A DNA stretch of 60,258 nucleotides from Thermoanaerobacterales bacterium 50_218 (GTDB taxonomy: Bacteria > Bacillota > DSM-12270 > Thermacetogeniales > Thermacetogeniaceae): contig LGFL01000006.1 in the NCBI GenBank assembly GCA_001508855.1, positions 1 to 60,258 on the forward strand, read 5' to 3'. Of the stretch, positions 29,571 through 38,709 are shown in pieces (the first letter of the stretch is position 1; each line of letters opens with the position of its first letter). Both the position numbers and the translations under genes were made by a program. The notes under the pieces are model-generated. The model ran no database searches. It was not told the DNA's origin and saw nothing but the letters and a program-made list of their open reading frames with translations.

Positions 29571-30005
29571 ATGAAAGCGGCACTAGCCGAGGCACGCCTG
29601 GCGGCGGCAAAGGGTGAAGTCCCGGTCGGAGCTGTAGTTGTTTGCAATGGCGAGATTATTGCTCGTGGTCACAACCTAAGGGAACACCTGAAGGACCCCA
29701 CGGCGCATGCCGAGATCCTGGTCTTGCGCCAGGCGGCCTTGATTCAAGGCGACTGGCGGCTTAATGACTGTGACCTTTATGTAACCATTGAACCTTGTCC
29801 GATGTGTGCCGGAGCTTTGATTCAGGCAAGAATTCGCAGGCTTGTCTACGGAGCCCCCGATCCCAGAGCCGGGGCTGTTGGTAGCTGTTTAAATCTTTTG
29901 GAAATGAAGTGTTTCAATCACCAAGTTGAGGTTACTGCAGGTGTGTGTGCTCCAGAGTGTGCTCTAGTACTCCAGGAGTTTTTCAAGAAACTTCGCCGGG
30001 AATAA
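29571..30005 (+). CDS. tadA: tRNA adenosine(34) deaminase TadA
   Basis: A 144-residue TadA, which converts A34 to inosine in tRNA-Arg(ACG). The zinc and proton-shuttle motif is [13 protein letters not shown] (His-Ala-Glu) and the second zinc motif is [15 protein letters not shown]. The ATG at 29571 gives [24 protein letters not shown]; related proteins often have a few residues more, and the frame is open further upstream (GADDEKF) but without a normal start codon. The ribosome binding site is weak. The gene lies inside the tRNA cluster between tRNA-Arg(CCT) and tRNA-Ser(CGA). Confidence 0.93.
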   Translation: MKAALAEARLAAAKGEVPVGAVVVCNGEIIARGHNLREHLKDPTAHAEILVLRQAALIQGDWRLNDCDLYVTIEPCPMCAGALIQARIRRLVYGAPDPRAGAVGSCLNLLEMKCFNHQVEVTAGVCAPECALVLQEFFKKLRRE

Positions 30006-30012
30006 GGTAAGC

Positions 30013-30109
30013 GGAGAGATGGCTGAGTCTGGTTGAAAGCGCTCGACTCGAAATCGAGTAGGCGGGTTAGAAGCCTGCCTCGGGGGTTCGAATCCCCCTC
30101 TCTCCGCCA
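30013..30109 (+). tRNA. tRNA-Ser (anticodon CGA)
   Basis: Acceptor GGAGAGA/TCTCTCC with G73, anticodon loop CTCGAAA, long variable arm, encoded CCA. It starts eight bases after the tadA stop. Confidence 0.96.
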
Positions 30110-30144
30110 TGAAATAACCTTGTTTCTATATCCCCTGGTGGGAT

Positions 30145-30172
30145 TTGAAAAATTAGAAAAAGGTGTTATAAT
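30145..30172 (+). promoter_or_regulatory. Internal promoter for tRNA-Ser(GGA), tRNA-Arg(TCG) and ffs
   Basis: TTGAAA and a perfect TATAAT are 16 bp apart with TG extended -10 (TGTTATAAT), between tRNA-Ser(CGA) and tRNA-Ser(GGA). Confidence 0.65.
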
Positions 30173-30215
30173 TGATCACGAAAAATTCATAGATAGTGAT
30201 CGTAGGGCAACCAGC

Positions 30216-30311
30216 GGAGAGATGGCTGAGTTGGTCGAAGGCGCTCGCCTGGAAAGCGAGTAGGCGGGGCTAAACCCTGCCTCGGGGGTTCGAATCCCCC
30301 TCTCTCCGCCA
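30216..30311 (+). tRNA. tRNA-Ser (anticodon GGA)
   Basis: Acceptor GGAGAGA/TCTCTCC with G73, anticodon loop CTGGAAA, long variable arm, encoded CCA. It reads UCC, the specifier of the T-box at 24630-24872, and its GCCA end fits the TGGC of the T-box bulge, so it is the predicted ligand. Confidence 0.96.
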
Positions 30312-30322
30312 TTATTGTCTTT

Positions 30323-30399
30323 GCGCCCATAGCTCAACTGGATAGAGCGACAGACTTCGGATCTGTAGGTTGGGGGTTCAAGTCCCTCTGGGCGCGCCA
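30323..30399 (+). tRNA. tRNA-Arg (anticodon TCG)
   Basis: 77 nt, encoded CCA. Anticodon loop CTTCGGA. It differs at only a few positions from tRNA-Arg(ACG) at 29193, suggesting duplication and anticodon change. Confidence 0.96.
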
Positions 30400-30419
30400 T
30401 TTCCCGAAAATCGAGATTT

Positions 30420-30688
30420 GGTCGTGCTAGATGGGGAGGTAGCGGTGCCCTGTAACCCGCAATCCGCTATAGCGGGGTCGAATTCCTGCCAGAGGGTAGG
30501 CCTTGTGGGGCTGCCCAGGGTAAGTGGTGAAGACGTCTGGGTCCCATGCAGCGGGAAGCCATGAACCCCGTCAGGTCCGGAAGGAAGCAGCGGTAAGTGG
30601 TGATTCCCGGGTGCCGTGGGGGTGCCTGGATCGAGCTAACTGCCCTGGTTCCGCCTGGAAGGTCGTACTCGAAGGCAGGTGCACGACC
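30420..30688 (+). ncRNA. ffs: Signal recognition particle RNA, large Alu-domain type
   Basis: The conserved helix 8 core (GTCAGGTCCGGAAGGAAGCAGC, given here as a spaced motif around 30569-30590) is preceded by GAAGCCATGAACCCC. The ends GGTCGTGC (30420-30427) and GCACGACC (30681-30688) are perfectly complementary and close the long rod, giving about 269 nt, the size of the Bacillus scRNA with an Alu domain. It lies after tadA and the last tRNA as in B. subtilis. No terminator is visible between it and the trp leader, so read-through is possible. Confidence 0.93.
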
Positions 30689-30705
30689 AAAGTTTTACAA
30701 CTGAA

Positions 30706-30766
30706 TAGAGAGAGCTGAGCTGAGAAGAGTTGAGTTGAGAGGAGCTTGAGATGAGCCTGAGGTGAG
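30706..30766 (+). promoter_or_regulatory. TRAP-binding site in the trp leader
   Basis: Eleven GAG triplets start at 30712, 30717, 30722, 30727, 30732, 30737, 30742, 30748, 30753, 30759 and 30764, with spacers of 2,2,2,2,2,2,3,2,3,2 bases; a TAG at 30706 could be a twelfth. This is the exact architecture bound by the 11-subunit trp RNA-binding attenuation protein. The site overlaps the antiterminator arm and precedes a terminator before trpE. The gene for TRAP (mtrB) is not in the window. Confidence 0.9.
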
Positions 30767-30783
30767 GAATTCGTTCATCAAGC
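30744..30783 (+). promoter_or_regulatory. Predicted trp antiterminator
   Basis: GCTT (30744-30747) and GATGAGC (30750-30756) can pair with GTTCATCAAGC (30773-30783), 11 bp with a 2-base bulge. The 5' arm lies inside the GAG repeats and the 3' arm uses the first four bases (AAGC) of the terminator stem, so the two folds exclude each other. Confidence 0.75.
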
Positions 30784-30816
30784 CAGGGCTTATCTGGGGT
30801 CCTGGCTTTTATTTTT
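30780..30816 (+). terminator. trp attenuator terminator
   Basis: AAGCCAGG (30780-30787) pairs with CCTGGCTT (30801-30808), followed by TTATTTTTG. It lies 20 bases before the trpE start. Confidence 0.85.
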
Positions 30817-30835
30817 GTTTCAAGGGGGGCGTTGT

Positions 30836-32326
30836 GTGTACCTAAAACTAGAAAAATATCTCCCCGTTTGGGAAGAATTTCTGGCTGACACTGAAACACC
30901 GGTTTCTCTTTATCTACGTTTTGGCTATCAGCGTCCAGGCAGCTTTCTTCTGGAGAGTGCTGAAGGTGGGGAGCATCTGGGGAGATACTCGATCATTGGG
31001 TTTGAGCCACTTATGGTCTTCACCTCCAGGGGAAGAGAGATCGAAATAGCTCGTTTCGGAAAAGACGTATCTGAAAACAGCAGATCCCGATTTAAGGCTA
31101 ATCCCTTCGAAGTTATCCGGCAGCTTATGGGCCAATTAACTGAAGCCTCTTTTGAGGAGTTACCCCGATTTGGAGGAGGTTTTGTCGGTTATTTCGGCTA
31201 CGATCTCGTGCGCCACCTGGAGCGATTACCAGAGCTTGCTGTTGATGACCTCCTGTTGCCTGATGCTTTTCTCGTCCTTAATCGGTTTTACCTTATCTAC
31301 GACCACCTCAGACACAGGGTAAAAGCAGTTTGTCTCGTTCCCGCTTCTGGTGGAAGGAAGGGCTTTGAGGAGGCTCGCTCAAGGATCAGAGCTGTTTGTG
31401 ACCAGGTCGCTCACAGTTGTCCAAAGAGGTGGTTGGATTCCTGTTCTGTCGGGGAATTGTTGCTCCGGGATGACCAAGAGATCAGGCCCAATATGACTCC
31501 GGAAGAGTTTGCCACCAGTGTGGAACGGATCAAGAAATACATCACTACTGGTGATGTCTTTCAAGTTGTTTTATCGCAAAGGCTGTCTTTATCTTTTCAG
31601 GGAGACACTTTTGAGGTTTACCGGAGGCTGCGCTCCCTTAATCCATCACCTTACATGTTTTACCTCCACTTTCCTGGTGTCGATCTCGTTGGTTCCTCCC
31701 CGGAGATGCTTGTCCGGGTTGAAGGGGAGAAGATCGAGACCCGTCCCATTGCTGGAACGAGGCCCCGGGGAAGAGATTTTTTGGAAGATCAGTACCTAGC
31801 AAGAGAGTTGCTTGCAGATGAAAAAGAACGGGCTGAGCACTTGATGCTTGTCGACCTGGGACGCAATGACCTCGGTCGGGTTGCCCAACCGGGAAGTGTT
31901 GAGGTTCCACAGTTTATGGAAGTTGAAAAGTATTCTCACGTGATGCACCTGGTGTCCAGTGTCACTGGTGTCCTCGCCCCGGAGAAGACACCCCTGGATG
32001 CATTGGTTGCCTGTTTTCCTGCAGGAACAGTTTCAGGTGCACCAAAGGTGAGGGCGATGGAAATTATCGAAGAGTTGGAGCCGACTCGCCGCGGACCCTA
32101 TGCCGGCGCTGTTGGTTATCTCGGTCTCAACGGAAATCTGGACACTTGTATCACCATCCGCACTTTGTTGTTTTGCCGAGGTAAGGCTTATGTCCAAGTA
32201 GGAGCAGGGATTGTCGCCGATTCCGATCCGGGAAAAGAGTACCAGGAGACACTTGCCAAGGCTGCAGCCCTTCTTCAAGTTTTGAGGGAAGAAGGACGCC
32301 AGAAGAAGCGAATGTCCTGTTTCTGA
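30836..32326 (+). CDS. trpE: Anthranilate synthase component I
   Basis: A 496-residue TrpE, which makes anthranilate from chorismate. The C-terminal catalytic domain has [64 protein letters not shown] and [11 protein letters not shown], all standard. The N-terminal [18 protein letters not shown] is the tryptophan feedback region. GTG 30836 is chosen because GGGGGG lies six bases upstream; an in-frame TTG at 30815 lies inside the terminator tail. No trpG follows, so an amidotransferase must come from elsewhere or be shared with folate synthesis. Confidence 0.95.
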   Translation: MYLKLEKYLPVWEEFLADTETPVSLYLRFGYQRPGSFLLESAEGGEHLGRYSIIGFEPLMVFTSRGREIEIARFGKDVSENSRSRFKANPFEVIRQLMGQLTEASFEELPRFGGGFVGYFGYDLVRHLERLPELAVDDLLLPDAFLVLNRFYLIYDHLRHRVKAVCLVPASGGRKGFEEARSRIRAVCDQVAHSCPKRWLDSCSVGELLLRDDQEIRPNMTPEEFATSVERIKKYITTGDVFQVVLSQRLSLSFQGDTFEVYRRLRSLNPSPYMFYLHFPGVDLVGSSPEMLVRVEGEKIETRPIAGTRPRGRDFLEDQYLARELLADEKERAEHLMLVDLGRNDLGRVAQPGSVEVPQFMEVEKYSHVMHLVSSVTGVLAPEKTPLDALVACFPAGTVSGAPKVRAMEIIEELEPTRRGPYAGAVGYLGLNGNLDTCITIRTLLFCRGKAYVQVGAGIVADSDPGKEYQETLAKAAALLQVLREEGRQKKRMSCF

Positions 32327-32507
32327 GATTTCGGAACTTGGGATTGTTCTCATGTAGAGAGCTATTCTAAGGGCCAACCGCGAAAGGGGGGATTTATGGC
32401 ATTTCGGAAAGAAGTTGGGCGCAACGAGGGGTAGTGTTCTCCTCTTAGAGGTTTCGAGGGAGTTGTCTAGAGTGGAGAAGTACCTGGAGAGGAGAAAGGA
32501 GAGATGA

Positions 32508-33536
32508 GTGATGATGAGACGAGTGATTGGCCGGGTCGTGGCTGGTGAGCACCTTGGTGAAGACGAGGCCCGCCAGGTGATGGACCAGATTATGTGTGGT
32601 GAAGCAACACATGCACAGATAGGTGCTTTTCTCGCGGCCCTTGCTGCCAAGGGGGAAACCGTAGAGGAGATCAGTGGGTTTGCGCTTTCCATGCGCCAGA
32701 AGGCGGTAAGTTTAGAAACTAAGCACCCTTTTTGTATTGATACCTGTGGTACAGGTGGTGATGGCAAACACACTTTTAACATTTCTACTGCTGTGGCTTT
32801 CGTGCTCGCAGGTATGGGGATACCTGTTGCCAAACACGGCAACCGTTCAGTTTCCAGTTGCTGTGGGAGTGCCGATGTTCTGGAGGCCCTTGGGATCCAA
32901 ATTAACCTTCCTCCTGAGGCAGTTGCTGCCTGTCTTGATCATGTTGGTGTTGGTTTTCTTTTTGCTCCTGTCTTTCACCAGGCGATGAAGTACGCTGCTG
33001 CTCCCAGGCGCGAGATCGGGATCCGCACTGTTTTTAACCTGCTTGGACCACTGACCAACCCTGCAGGTGCTGTTTATCAGGTGGTTGGTGTTTATGCCCC
33101 TGAACTGACGGAGATCGTGGCACAAGTTCTGCACCGCCTGGGTTGCCGTCGGGCCTTTGTTCTTCATGGTAGTGATGGCATGGATGAGGCAACACTCTCT
33201 GGAACCACGAAGGTAACTGAACTCAATGATGGGATAATCCGCACCTACTACATTACTCCTGAGGATGCGGGGTTGCCTTTCGCAAACCTAAAGGAAATCC
33301 AGGGAAGTGATGCCCGTGATAACGCCAGGATCATTCTTGAGGTCTTTTCTGGGAAACCAGGATCTGCTAGGAATATCGTCCTCTTGAATGCGGCTTTTGG
33401 GTTCATTGCTGCTGGCAAGGCTGCTGATTTGCGTTCAGGTGTGGAGATGGCTGCAGCAAGTATCGATTCCGGAGCAGCCCTCACCAAACTGGAAGAAATG
33501 AGAGAATTTACGAGAAGGTGGATCTCAGATGCTTGA
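32508..33536 (+). CDS. trpD: Anthranilate phosphoribosyltransferase
   Basis: A 342-residue TrpD. The PRPP-binding loop is DTCGTGGDGKHTFNISTAVAFVLAG and KHGNRSVSSCCGSADVLEALG follows; IRTVFNLLGPLTNPA is also typical. GTG 32508 is used, with AAAGGAG upstream; ATG at 32511 or 32514 is possible. A 181-base gap without a gene separates it from trpE. Confidence 0.95.
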   Translation: MMMRRVIGRVVAGEHLGEDEARQVMDQIMCGEATHAQIGAFLAALAAKGETVEEISGFALSMRQKAVSLETKHPFCIDTCGTGGDGKHTFNISTAVAFVLAGMGIPVAKHGNRSVSSCCGSADVLEALGIQINLPPEAVAACLDHVGVGFLFAPVFHQAMKYAAAPRREIGIRTVFNLLGPLTNPAGAVYQVVGVYAPELTEIVAQVLHRLGCRRAFVLHGSDGMDEATLSGTTKVTELNDGIIRTYYITPEDAGLPFANLKEIQGSDARDNARIILEVFSGKPGSARNIVLLNAAFGFIAAGKAADLRSGVEMAAASIDSGAALTKLEEMREFTRRWISDA

Positions 33537-34344
33537 TAAGATTCTCGAACACAAGAGGCAAGAGGTGGCACACCTGAAGACCGTTTTACCCTTGAGTGAA
33601 ATTAAAGAGAGATTAAAAGACCTGCCTCCAGGGCGTAATTTTTACCAAGCCTTACTTGGAAACGGCGTTCAGGTGATTGCGGAGATTAAGAAAGCTTCAC
33701 CTGTGCAAGGTGTCATCAGACCCAGCTTCGAACCGTCTCAACTCGCTCGAGCTTATACTCGCGGTGGGGCCGCGGCGATTTCTGTGCTCACAGAAGAACG
33801 GTTTTTCCAGGGGAGTTTGGTTTATTTACAGAAGGTGCGGGCGAGCACCCCTTTACCCCTCCTCCGTAAAGACTTCCTCGTTGATGAGTATCAGATTTAT
33901 GAGAGCCGCTTACAGGGTGCAGATGCCGTTCTCCTGATCGTGGCAGCCTTGTATCCCTCTGAACTGGAAGATTATCTGGCGATGGCGAGGGAGCTTGGTA
34001 TGGCTGCACTGGTGGAGGTGCACAACGAAGAAGAGGTGCAAACTGCCTTGGAGGCTGGAGCTGAGATCATCGGTATCAACAACAGGGACCTGCATTCCTT
34101 GAAGGTAAACTTGGGAACAACATTGAGGTTGCGGCCGCTGATCCCTGAAGACCGTCTCGTGGTGAGTGAAAGCGGGATCTGGACGCAGGCCGATGTGGAG
34201 ATTCTGGCTGGTGCAGGGGTTGATGCTGTTCTGGTAGGGACTGCTTTGATGAAGGCAGGAGATGTGGAAGCAAAGCTCAGGGAACTCACTTGCTTCCGGG
34301 AGGGAAAAAGCTTTGGTGAAGGTGAAGATCTGCGGGATCCGTAA
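33529..34344 (+). CDS. trpC: Indole-3-glycerol phosphate synthase
   Basis: A 271-residue (beta/alpha)8 TrpC. IAEIKKASPVQGVI (catalytic Glu and Lys), LRKDFLVDEYQIYE, GINNRDLHSLKV and VSESGI are all present. The ATG overlaps the trpD end by 8 bases. It is a separate protein, not fused to trpF. Confidence 0.95.
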   Translation: MLDKILEHKRQEVAHLKTVLPLSEIKERLKDLPPGRNFYQALLGNGVQVIAEIKKASPVQGVIRPSFEPSQLARAYTRGGAAAISVLTEERFFQGSLVYLQKVRASTPLPLLRKDFLVDEYQIYESRLQGADAVLLIVAALYPSELEDYLAMARELGMAALVEVHNEEEVQTALEAGAEIIGINNRDLHSLKVNLGTTLRLRPLIPEDRLVVSESGIWTQADVEILAGAGVDAVLVGTALMKAGDVEAKLRELTCFREGKSFGEGEDLRDP

Positions 34345-34936
34345 TTGGGAAGAAGCGAAGGTGGCTGCTGACTGTGGTGCTGATGCCATCGGCTTCATTT
34401 TTGCCCCCAGTCCGAGGTATATCAGACCTGAAGCTGCCAGAGAAATCATCCTCAAGTTACCACCTTTTTTGACTGTTGTTGGGGTGTTTGTTAATGAGAC
34501 TATCGAGAACCTTCTAGAAATTGCCAGATTCTGCAGGCTCGATGCCGTGCAGTTGCATGGAGAAGAGCCACCAGACTACTGCCAGACCCTTGGTCTGAAG
34601 GTGATCAAAAGCTTTGCGGTCATTGGTGACCAAGTGCCTTCCGAAATCAGCTTTTACAAAGTTGATGCTGTTTTGCTGGATGCTTCTCTGCCTGGAAAGA
34701 GAGGGGGAACAGGGAGAACCTGTAACTGGAAGGTGGCATCCCAGGTTGCTGCGAGTGGGGTCAGGGTGATCCTTGCAGGAGGGCTGACACCCGAGAATGT
34801 GCAACAGGCGATCATGGCCGTCCGGCCCTATGCTGTTGATGTCGCCAGTGGGGTGGAAACTGCTGGCCACAAGGACCCTGATAAGGTGCGCCGTTTTGTT
34901 GATGCTGTGAAGAGTCTCAGGAGTAAAACAGGTTAA
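34313..34936 (+). CDS. trpF: Phosphoribosylanthranilate isomerase
   Basis: A 207-residue TrpF. KVKICGIRNWEEA carries the catalytic Cys, VQLHGEEPPDYC and the Asp-containing LLDASLPGKRGGTGRTCNW and ILAGGLTPENV are family signatures. TTG 34313, eight bases after GGGAGGG, is preferred; GTG 34316 is next. It overlaps trpC by 32 bases, so coupling is likely. Confidence 0.94.
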   Translation: MVKVKICGIRNWEEAKVAADCGADAIGFIFAPSPRYIRPEAAREIILKLPPFLTVVGVFVNETIENLLEIARFCRLDAVQLHGEEPPDYCQTLGLKVIKSFAVIGDQVPSEISFYKVDAVLLDASLPGKRGGTGRTCNWKVASQVAASGVRVILAGGLTPENVQQAIMAVRPYAVDVASGVETAGHKDPDKVRRFVDAVKSLRSKTG

Positions 34937-34960
34937 AAATGCGTTTGGGGGGAGAAAGAC

Positions 34961-36166
34961 TTGGTGTTGCCGGATGAAAGCGGACATTTTGGTCCTTTCG
35001 GAGGAAGGTTTGTCCCGGAGACCCTGATGCCTGCACTACGTGAACTGGAAGAGGCTTACAGGGAAGCCTGCAAAGATCCAAAGTTCCATCAGGAACTCGA
35101 TTATTATCTCCGAAATTACGCTGGCAGGCCGACACCGCTATATTTTGCTGCCAATTTGACTGCTTGCTTAAGTGGGCCGAAGATTTACTTAAAGCGGGAA
35201 GATTTGAACCATACTGGCTCGCACAAACTCAACAATGCCCTTGGCCAGGCTCTGCTGGCCAAAAGGATGGGCAAGAAAAGGATCATTGCCGAGACCGGGG
35301 CTGGGCAGCATGGAGTGGCGACAGCGACCGCGGCAGCCCTCTGCGGCCTGGACTGCGAGATTTATATGGGTGAGGAAGATATCCGCCGCCAGCAACTGAA
35401 CGTTTTTCGCATGCGGTTGCTGGGAAGCAAGGTGATTCCAGTGGCCTCAGGTAGTGCCACTTTAAAGGATGCCATTAATGAAGCCTTGCGCGACTGGGTC
35501 ACCAATGTCTCTAACACTCACTATCTTCTGGGGTCGGTGACCGGGCCTCACCCTTACCCGATGATCGTCAGGGATTTTCAGAGTGTCATCGGGAGAGAAA
35601 CGCGTCAGCAGATCCTGGCTGCTGAAGGCAGGTTGCCTGATGCCATCGTTGCCTGTGTAGGGGGTGGCAGCAATGCCATCGGGATTTTTTACCCTTTTCT
35701 CGAGGATCGCCGGGTTGAACTTTGGGGAGCCGAGGCTGCTGGTCTGGGCCTGGAAACAGGAAAGCATGCCGCTTCCCTGAGTGCAGGTTCACCTGGAGTG
35801 CTTCATGGGGCGTGTTGCTACCTGCTCCAAGATGAAGATGGCCAGGTCAGGCATCCCCATTCTGTGGCTGCCGGCCTGGACTACCCCGGTGTGGGGCCCG
35901 AACACTGTTATCTGAAAACCACAGGGAGGGCGTTTTACGAGGCTGTTACTGATAAGGAGGCATTAGCGGCCTTCCAATTGTTATCTCGCACTGAGGGAAT
36001 CATTCCTGCGCTGGAGAGTGCTCATGCGGTTGCTCTTGCTGTCAGAATTGCTTCCCGGATGCGGGGTGACGAGGTTCTGGTGATCAACATTTCGGGACGC
36101 GGGGATAAGGATGTCCAGGAAGTGGCCATGATCTTGGAAGAAAGGGAGGTTGCCGATGGGTGTTGA
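34961..36166 (+). CDS. trpB: Tryptophan synthase beta chain
   Basis: A 401-residue TrpB1-type beta subunit, which joins indole and serine. The PLP lysine is in [19 protein letters not shown] (about residue 89), with [17 protein letters not shown] and the phosphate-binding [18 protein letters not shown] start with GGGGGGAG upstream. It uses serine, produced by the operon 8 kb upstream. Confidence 0.96.
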   Translation: MVLPDESGHFGPFGGRFVPETLMPALRELEEAYREACKDPKFHQELDYYLRNYAGRPTPLYFAANLTACLSGPKIYLKREDLNHTGSHKLNNALGQALLAKRMGKKRIIAETGAGQHGVATATAAALCGLDCEIYMGEEDIRRQQLNVFRMRLLGSKVIPVASGSATLKDAINEALRDWVTNVSNTHYLLGSVTGPHPYPMIVRDFQSVIGRETRQQILAAEGRLPDAIVACVGGGSNAIGIFYPFLEDRRVELWGAEAAGLGLETGKHAASLSAGSPGVLHGACCYLLQDEDGQVRHPHSVAAGLDYPGVGPEHCYLKTTGRAFYEAVTDKEALAAFQLLSRTEGIIPALESAHAVALAVRIASRMRGDEVLVINISGRGDKDVQEVAMILEEREVADGC

Positions 36167-36977
36167 AAGGATCGTTGCAGCCTTTAAGAAGCCCCAAAAG
36201 ATACTGGCTGTCTATGTTTGTGCTGGTGACCCTGACCTGGAAACAACTTCCCACTTGATTCCTGCTCTTTCTGCTGCAGGTGCTGATATCATCGAGATTG
36301 GGGTTCCTTTTTCCGATCCTATTGCTGATGGCCCTACCATTCAGGCAGCAAGCCAGCGTGCCCTGTCATCCGGGACGAACATGAGAAAGGTCTTGGAACT
36401 TTTAGAAGAGGTGAGATCACGGGATGAAAATTTGCCATTACTCCTGATGACTTATTACAATCCTGTGTTCCGCTATGGTATTGAGGAGTTTGCCGCTCAA
36501 CTTCAGGAAAAGGGGGGTGATGGCCTCATTGTGCCTGACCTCCCTGTTGAGGAAGCGGCGCCTTTGAGATCTGCCTTGCATGAACGCGGTCTCACCCTGA
36601 TACCTCTTGTTGCTCCCACTACTCCGGAAGTGAGGCTGCGAACAATATTAGAAAAAGCTCAGGGTTTTGTTTATTGTGTTTCTCTAACTGGGGTTACCGG
36701 GGCGCGCTCCCGTCTTCCTGATTACCTACGGGATTACCTTCAGATGGTGAGAAAGACCACCGATCTCCCCCTTCTTGTTGGTTTCGGAGTGAGCACACCG
36801 GATCAGGCTGCTCAGCTGGCACCTCTTGCAGACGGTGTTGTTGTCGGGAGTGCACTGATCGAGGCTTTTCGAAGAAGTGGACTTGATGGTGCTGTCAGGT
36901 TGGTTCAGGGCTTGCGGGCAGGACTTGATCTCGATTCAGACGGCCATATCACCTCTGGCAATACCATCAGAGGATGA
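36156..36977 (+). CDS. trpA: Tryptophan synthase alpha chain
   Basis: A 273-residue TrpA. The catalytic Glu and Asp are in [20 protein letters not shown] and the phosphate-binding loop is [17 protein letters not shown] 36156 follows GGGAGG; it overlaps trpB by 11 bases. It is the last gene of the trpEDCFBA operon. No clear terminator follows. Confidence 0.95.
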   Translation: MGVERIVAAFKKPQKILAVYVCAGDPDLETTSHLIPALSAAGADIIEIGVPFSDPIADGPTIQAASQRALSSGTNMRKVLELLEEVRSRDENLPLLLMTYYNPVFRYGIEEFAAQLQEKGGDGLIVPDLPVEEAAPLRSALHERGLTLIPLVAPTTPEVRLRTILEKAQGFVYCVSLTGVTGARSRLPDYLRDYLQMVRKTTDLPLLVGFGVSTPDQAAQLAPLADGVVVGSALIEAFRRSGLDGAVRLVQGLRAGLDLDSDGHITSGNTIRG

Positions 36978-37173
36978 AAAAGTAGCAGGAGCAAGTCAAG
37001 GATAACTGGATCATAAGGAAAGGTGAAGGTGGGGGGATGGGTTGGAGTCTTTAGGTGTTCAGTGTTAAGATGTTATTGTCAGAGATAGACCGCAAGTGAT
37101 CAAAAGGAGAAGGGAAAGCAGGATTGGGAGAGAATTAAAAAGGGAAGCACCTCTTTTGAAGGGGAGTAGAGGT

Positions 37174-38709
37174 ATGGAGTACCAGGCTCTTTACAGGGAG
37201 TGCCGTCCCCAGTTTTTTCGAGATGTTGTTGGACAGGAACACGTTTGCAGAACACTGAAAAATGCCGTGAGGATGAACAGGATTGCTCATGCTTATCTTT
37301 TTTGTGGGCCGCGAGGTACAGGAAAAACGAGTACGGCGAGGATTTTGGCTAAAGCGGTGAACTGTCCTCAAGTCGAAGATGGTGAGCCCTGCAACAAGTG
37401 TCGTTCCTGTCTCAGCATTGTTCAGGGGACTTCGCTCGATGTTGTCGAAATGGATGCAGCTTCTCATCGGGGCATCGATGAGGTGCGCGAACTCAGGCAG
37501 AGGGTTGGTTTTGCCCCAACTCAAGGCAAATACAAAGTTTACATCATTGACGAAGTTCATATGCTCACTGGGGAGGCTTTTAATGCTCTTTTGAAAACAC
37601 TGGAGGAGCCTCCCCAGCATGCCATTTTTATTCTGGCGACAACGGAGGCGCATAAGGTCCCACCGACGATCCTTTCCCGGTGCCAGCGCTTCGACTTTAG
37701 GCCCCTCGGAAGAGAAGTGATTGCTGCTCACCTGAAAAAAGTCGCTCACCAGAAAGGCTGGGAGGTGGAGCCAGAGGCGCTCGAGATTTTGAGCAGACAC
37801 GCCGGTGGAGCTCTTCGTGATGCTCTTGGTCTCCTTGACCAGGCTGCCAGTTTTGCTGGAAACAAGATCACTAAAAGGGATGTGGAAGTTCTCATTGGGT
37901 CACCGGGAGACGATATTCTAGAAGCAGTCATTTCGGCGGTTATGGAAGGAGATGTGGCTGCTCTTCTGAAGATCCTCGAAGATAGTTTTTCCAGAGGAGT
38001 CGAACCGAGAGAATTTCTTTTCCAGCTCACAGATTACGCCCGCCAGTTTCTTTTTCAGGAAGCGGTGTCCGATAAAAAGAGAAAAGTCCTGATTCCTTTG
38101 TTGAAGGTTCTGGCAAAGGCTGATGCAGAGATGAAAGTGAGCAATAGGCCGGATCTCATCTTGGAGCTTAACCTTTTGCGTCTTACTGACTGTTTCTTTT
38201 GGGAGAACGGAAAGGTGGAACCGGGTGACCAAAAAGAAAGTTTGATGCCATCTCGTGTTGTAAAACTGCGTCCTTCTGAGGAACTGCCAGGGGAACTCAC
38301 TGGTTTAAAAAAAGATTTTCCTTCTGGTGACGTGTCCTCGAAGTCGGGAAAAGATGTTCAAATGGTAGTCGAAGATTTCCTCAAAAAACAACCTCTTTTG
38401 AGCCAGTTTTTATCACAGTATGAATTAAGGGTAGAATCAGGTAGAATAATTATTGCAGCACCACCGATAGCGTACGAGTATCTGCAAAAGCCGGAGAACA
38501 GTTCTTTTTTGCAGAAGGCATTGCAAAATGCCGGTTGTTCCTCGAAACTGAGCGTTATCCTCAAAAAGGAGAACTCCCAAACTGAAGAAAGAGAGATTAC
38601 AGAAAGTAAACGAGAAGAAGATCGCACTTCCGGGGACTCTCTAATCGGTGCTGCTTTGGCTATCTTGAAAGGTGAGATTGTTTCTCAGGAAAAGGAGGAG
38701 GATGATTAG
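37174..38709 (+). CDS. dnaX: DNA polymerase III subunits gamma and tau
   Basis: A 511-residue DnaX clamp loader ATPase. Walker A is GPRGTGKTSTARILAKAVNC, the zinc module is CNKCRSCLSI, Walker B is YIIDEVHML and SRC is TILSRCQRF. A C-terminal tau region of about 150 residues follows the clamp loader collar. ATG 37174 (MEYQALYRECRPQFF) follows GGGGAG; the frame is open to 37096 but without family support. No slippery frameshift site for gamma was identified. Confidence 0.95.
   Translation: MEYQALYRECRPQFFRDVVGQEHVCRTLKNAVRMNRIAHAYLFCGPRGTGKTSTARILAKAVNCPQVEDGEPCNKCRSCLSIVQGTSLDVVEMDAASHRGIDEVRELRQRVGFAPTQGKYKVYIIDEVHMLTGEAFNALLKTLEEPPQHAIFILATTEAHKVPPTILSRCQRFDFRPLGREVIAAHLKKVAHQKGWEVEPEALEILSRHAGGALRDALGLLDQAASFAGNKITKRDVEVLIGSPGDDILEAVISAVMEGDVAALLKILEDSFSRGVEPREFLFQLTDYARQFLFQEAVSDKKRKVLIPLLKVLAKADAEMKVSNRPDLILELNLLRLTDCFFWENGKVEPGDQKESLMPSRVVKLRPSEELPGELTGLKKDFPSGDVSSKSGKDVQMVVEDFLKKQPLLSQFLSQYELRVESGRIIIAAPPIAYEYLQKPENSSFLQKALQNAGCSSKLSVILKKENSQTEEREITESKREEDRTSGDSLIGAALAILKGEIVSQEKEEDD

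Noticed and set aside
32426-32518. Possible second TRAP site before trpD (several GAG and TAG triplets)
   Set aside because: The spacing is irregular (1 to 9 bases), which fits a purine-rich ribosome binding region rather than an 11-mer site.
32033-32842. 269-residue minus-strand ORF across trpE and trpD
   Set aside because: It is antisense to two well-supported genes and to their gap, with low-complexity Ser/Pro composition.
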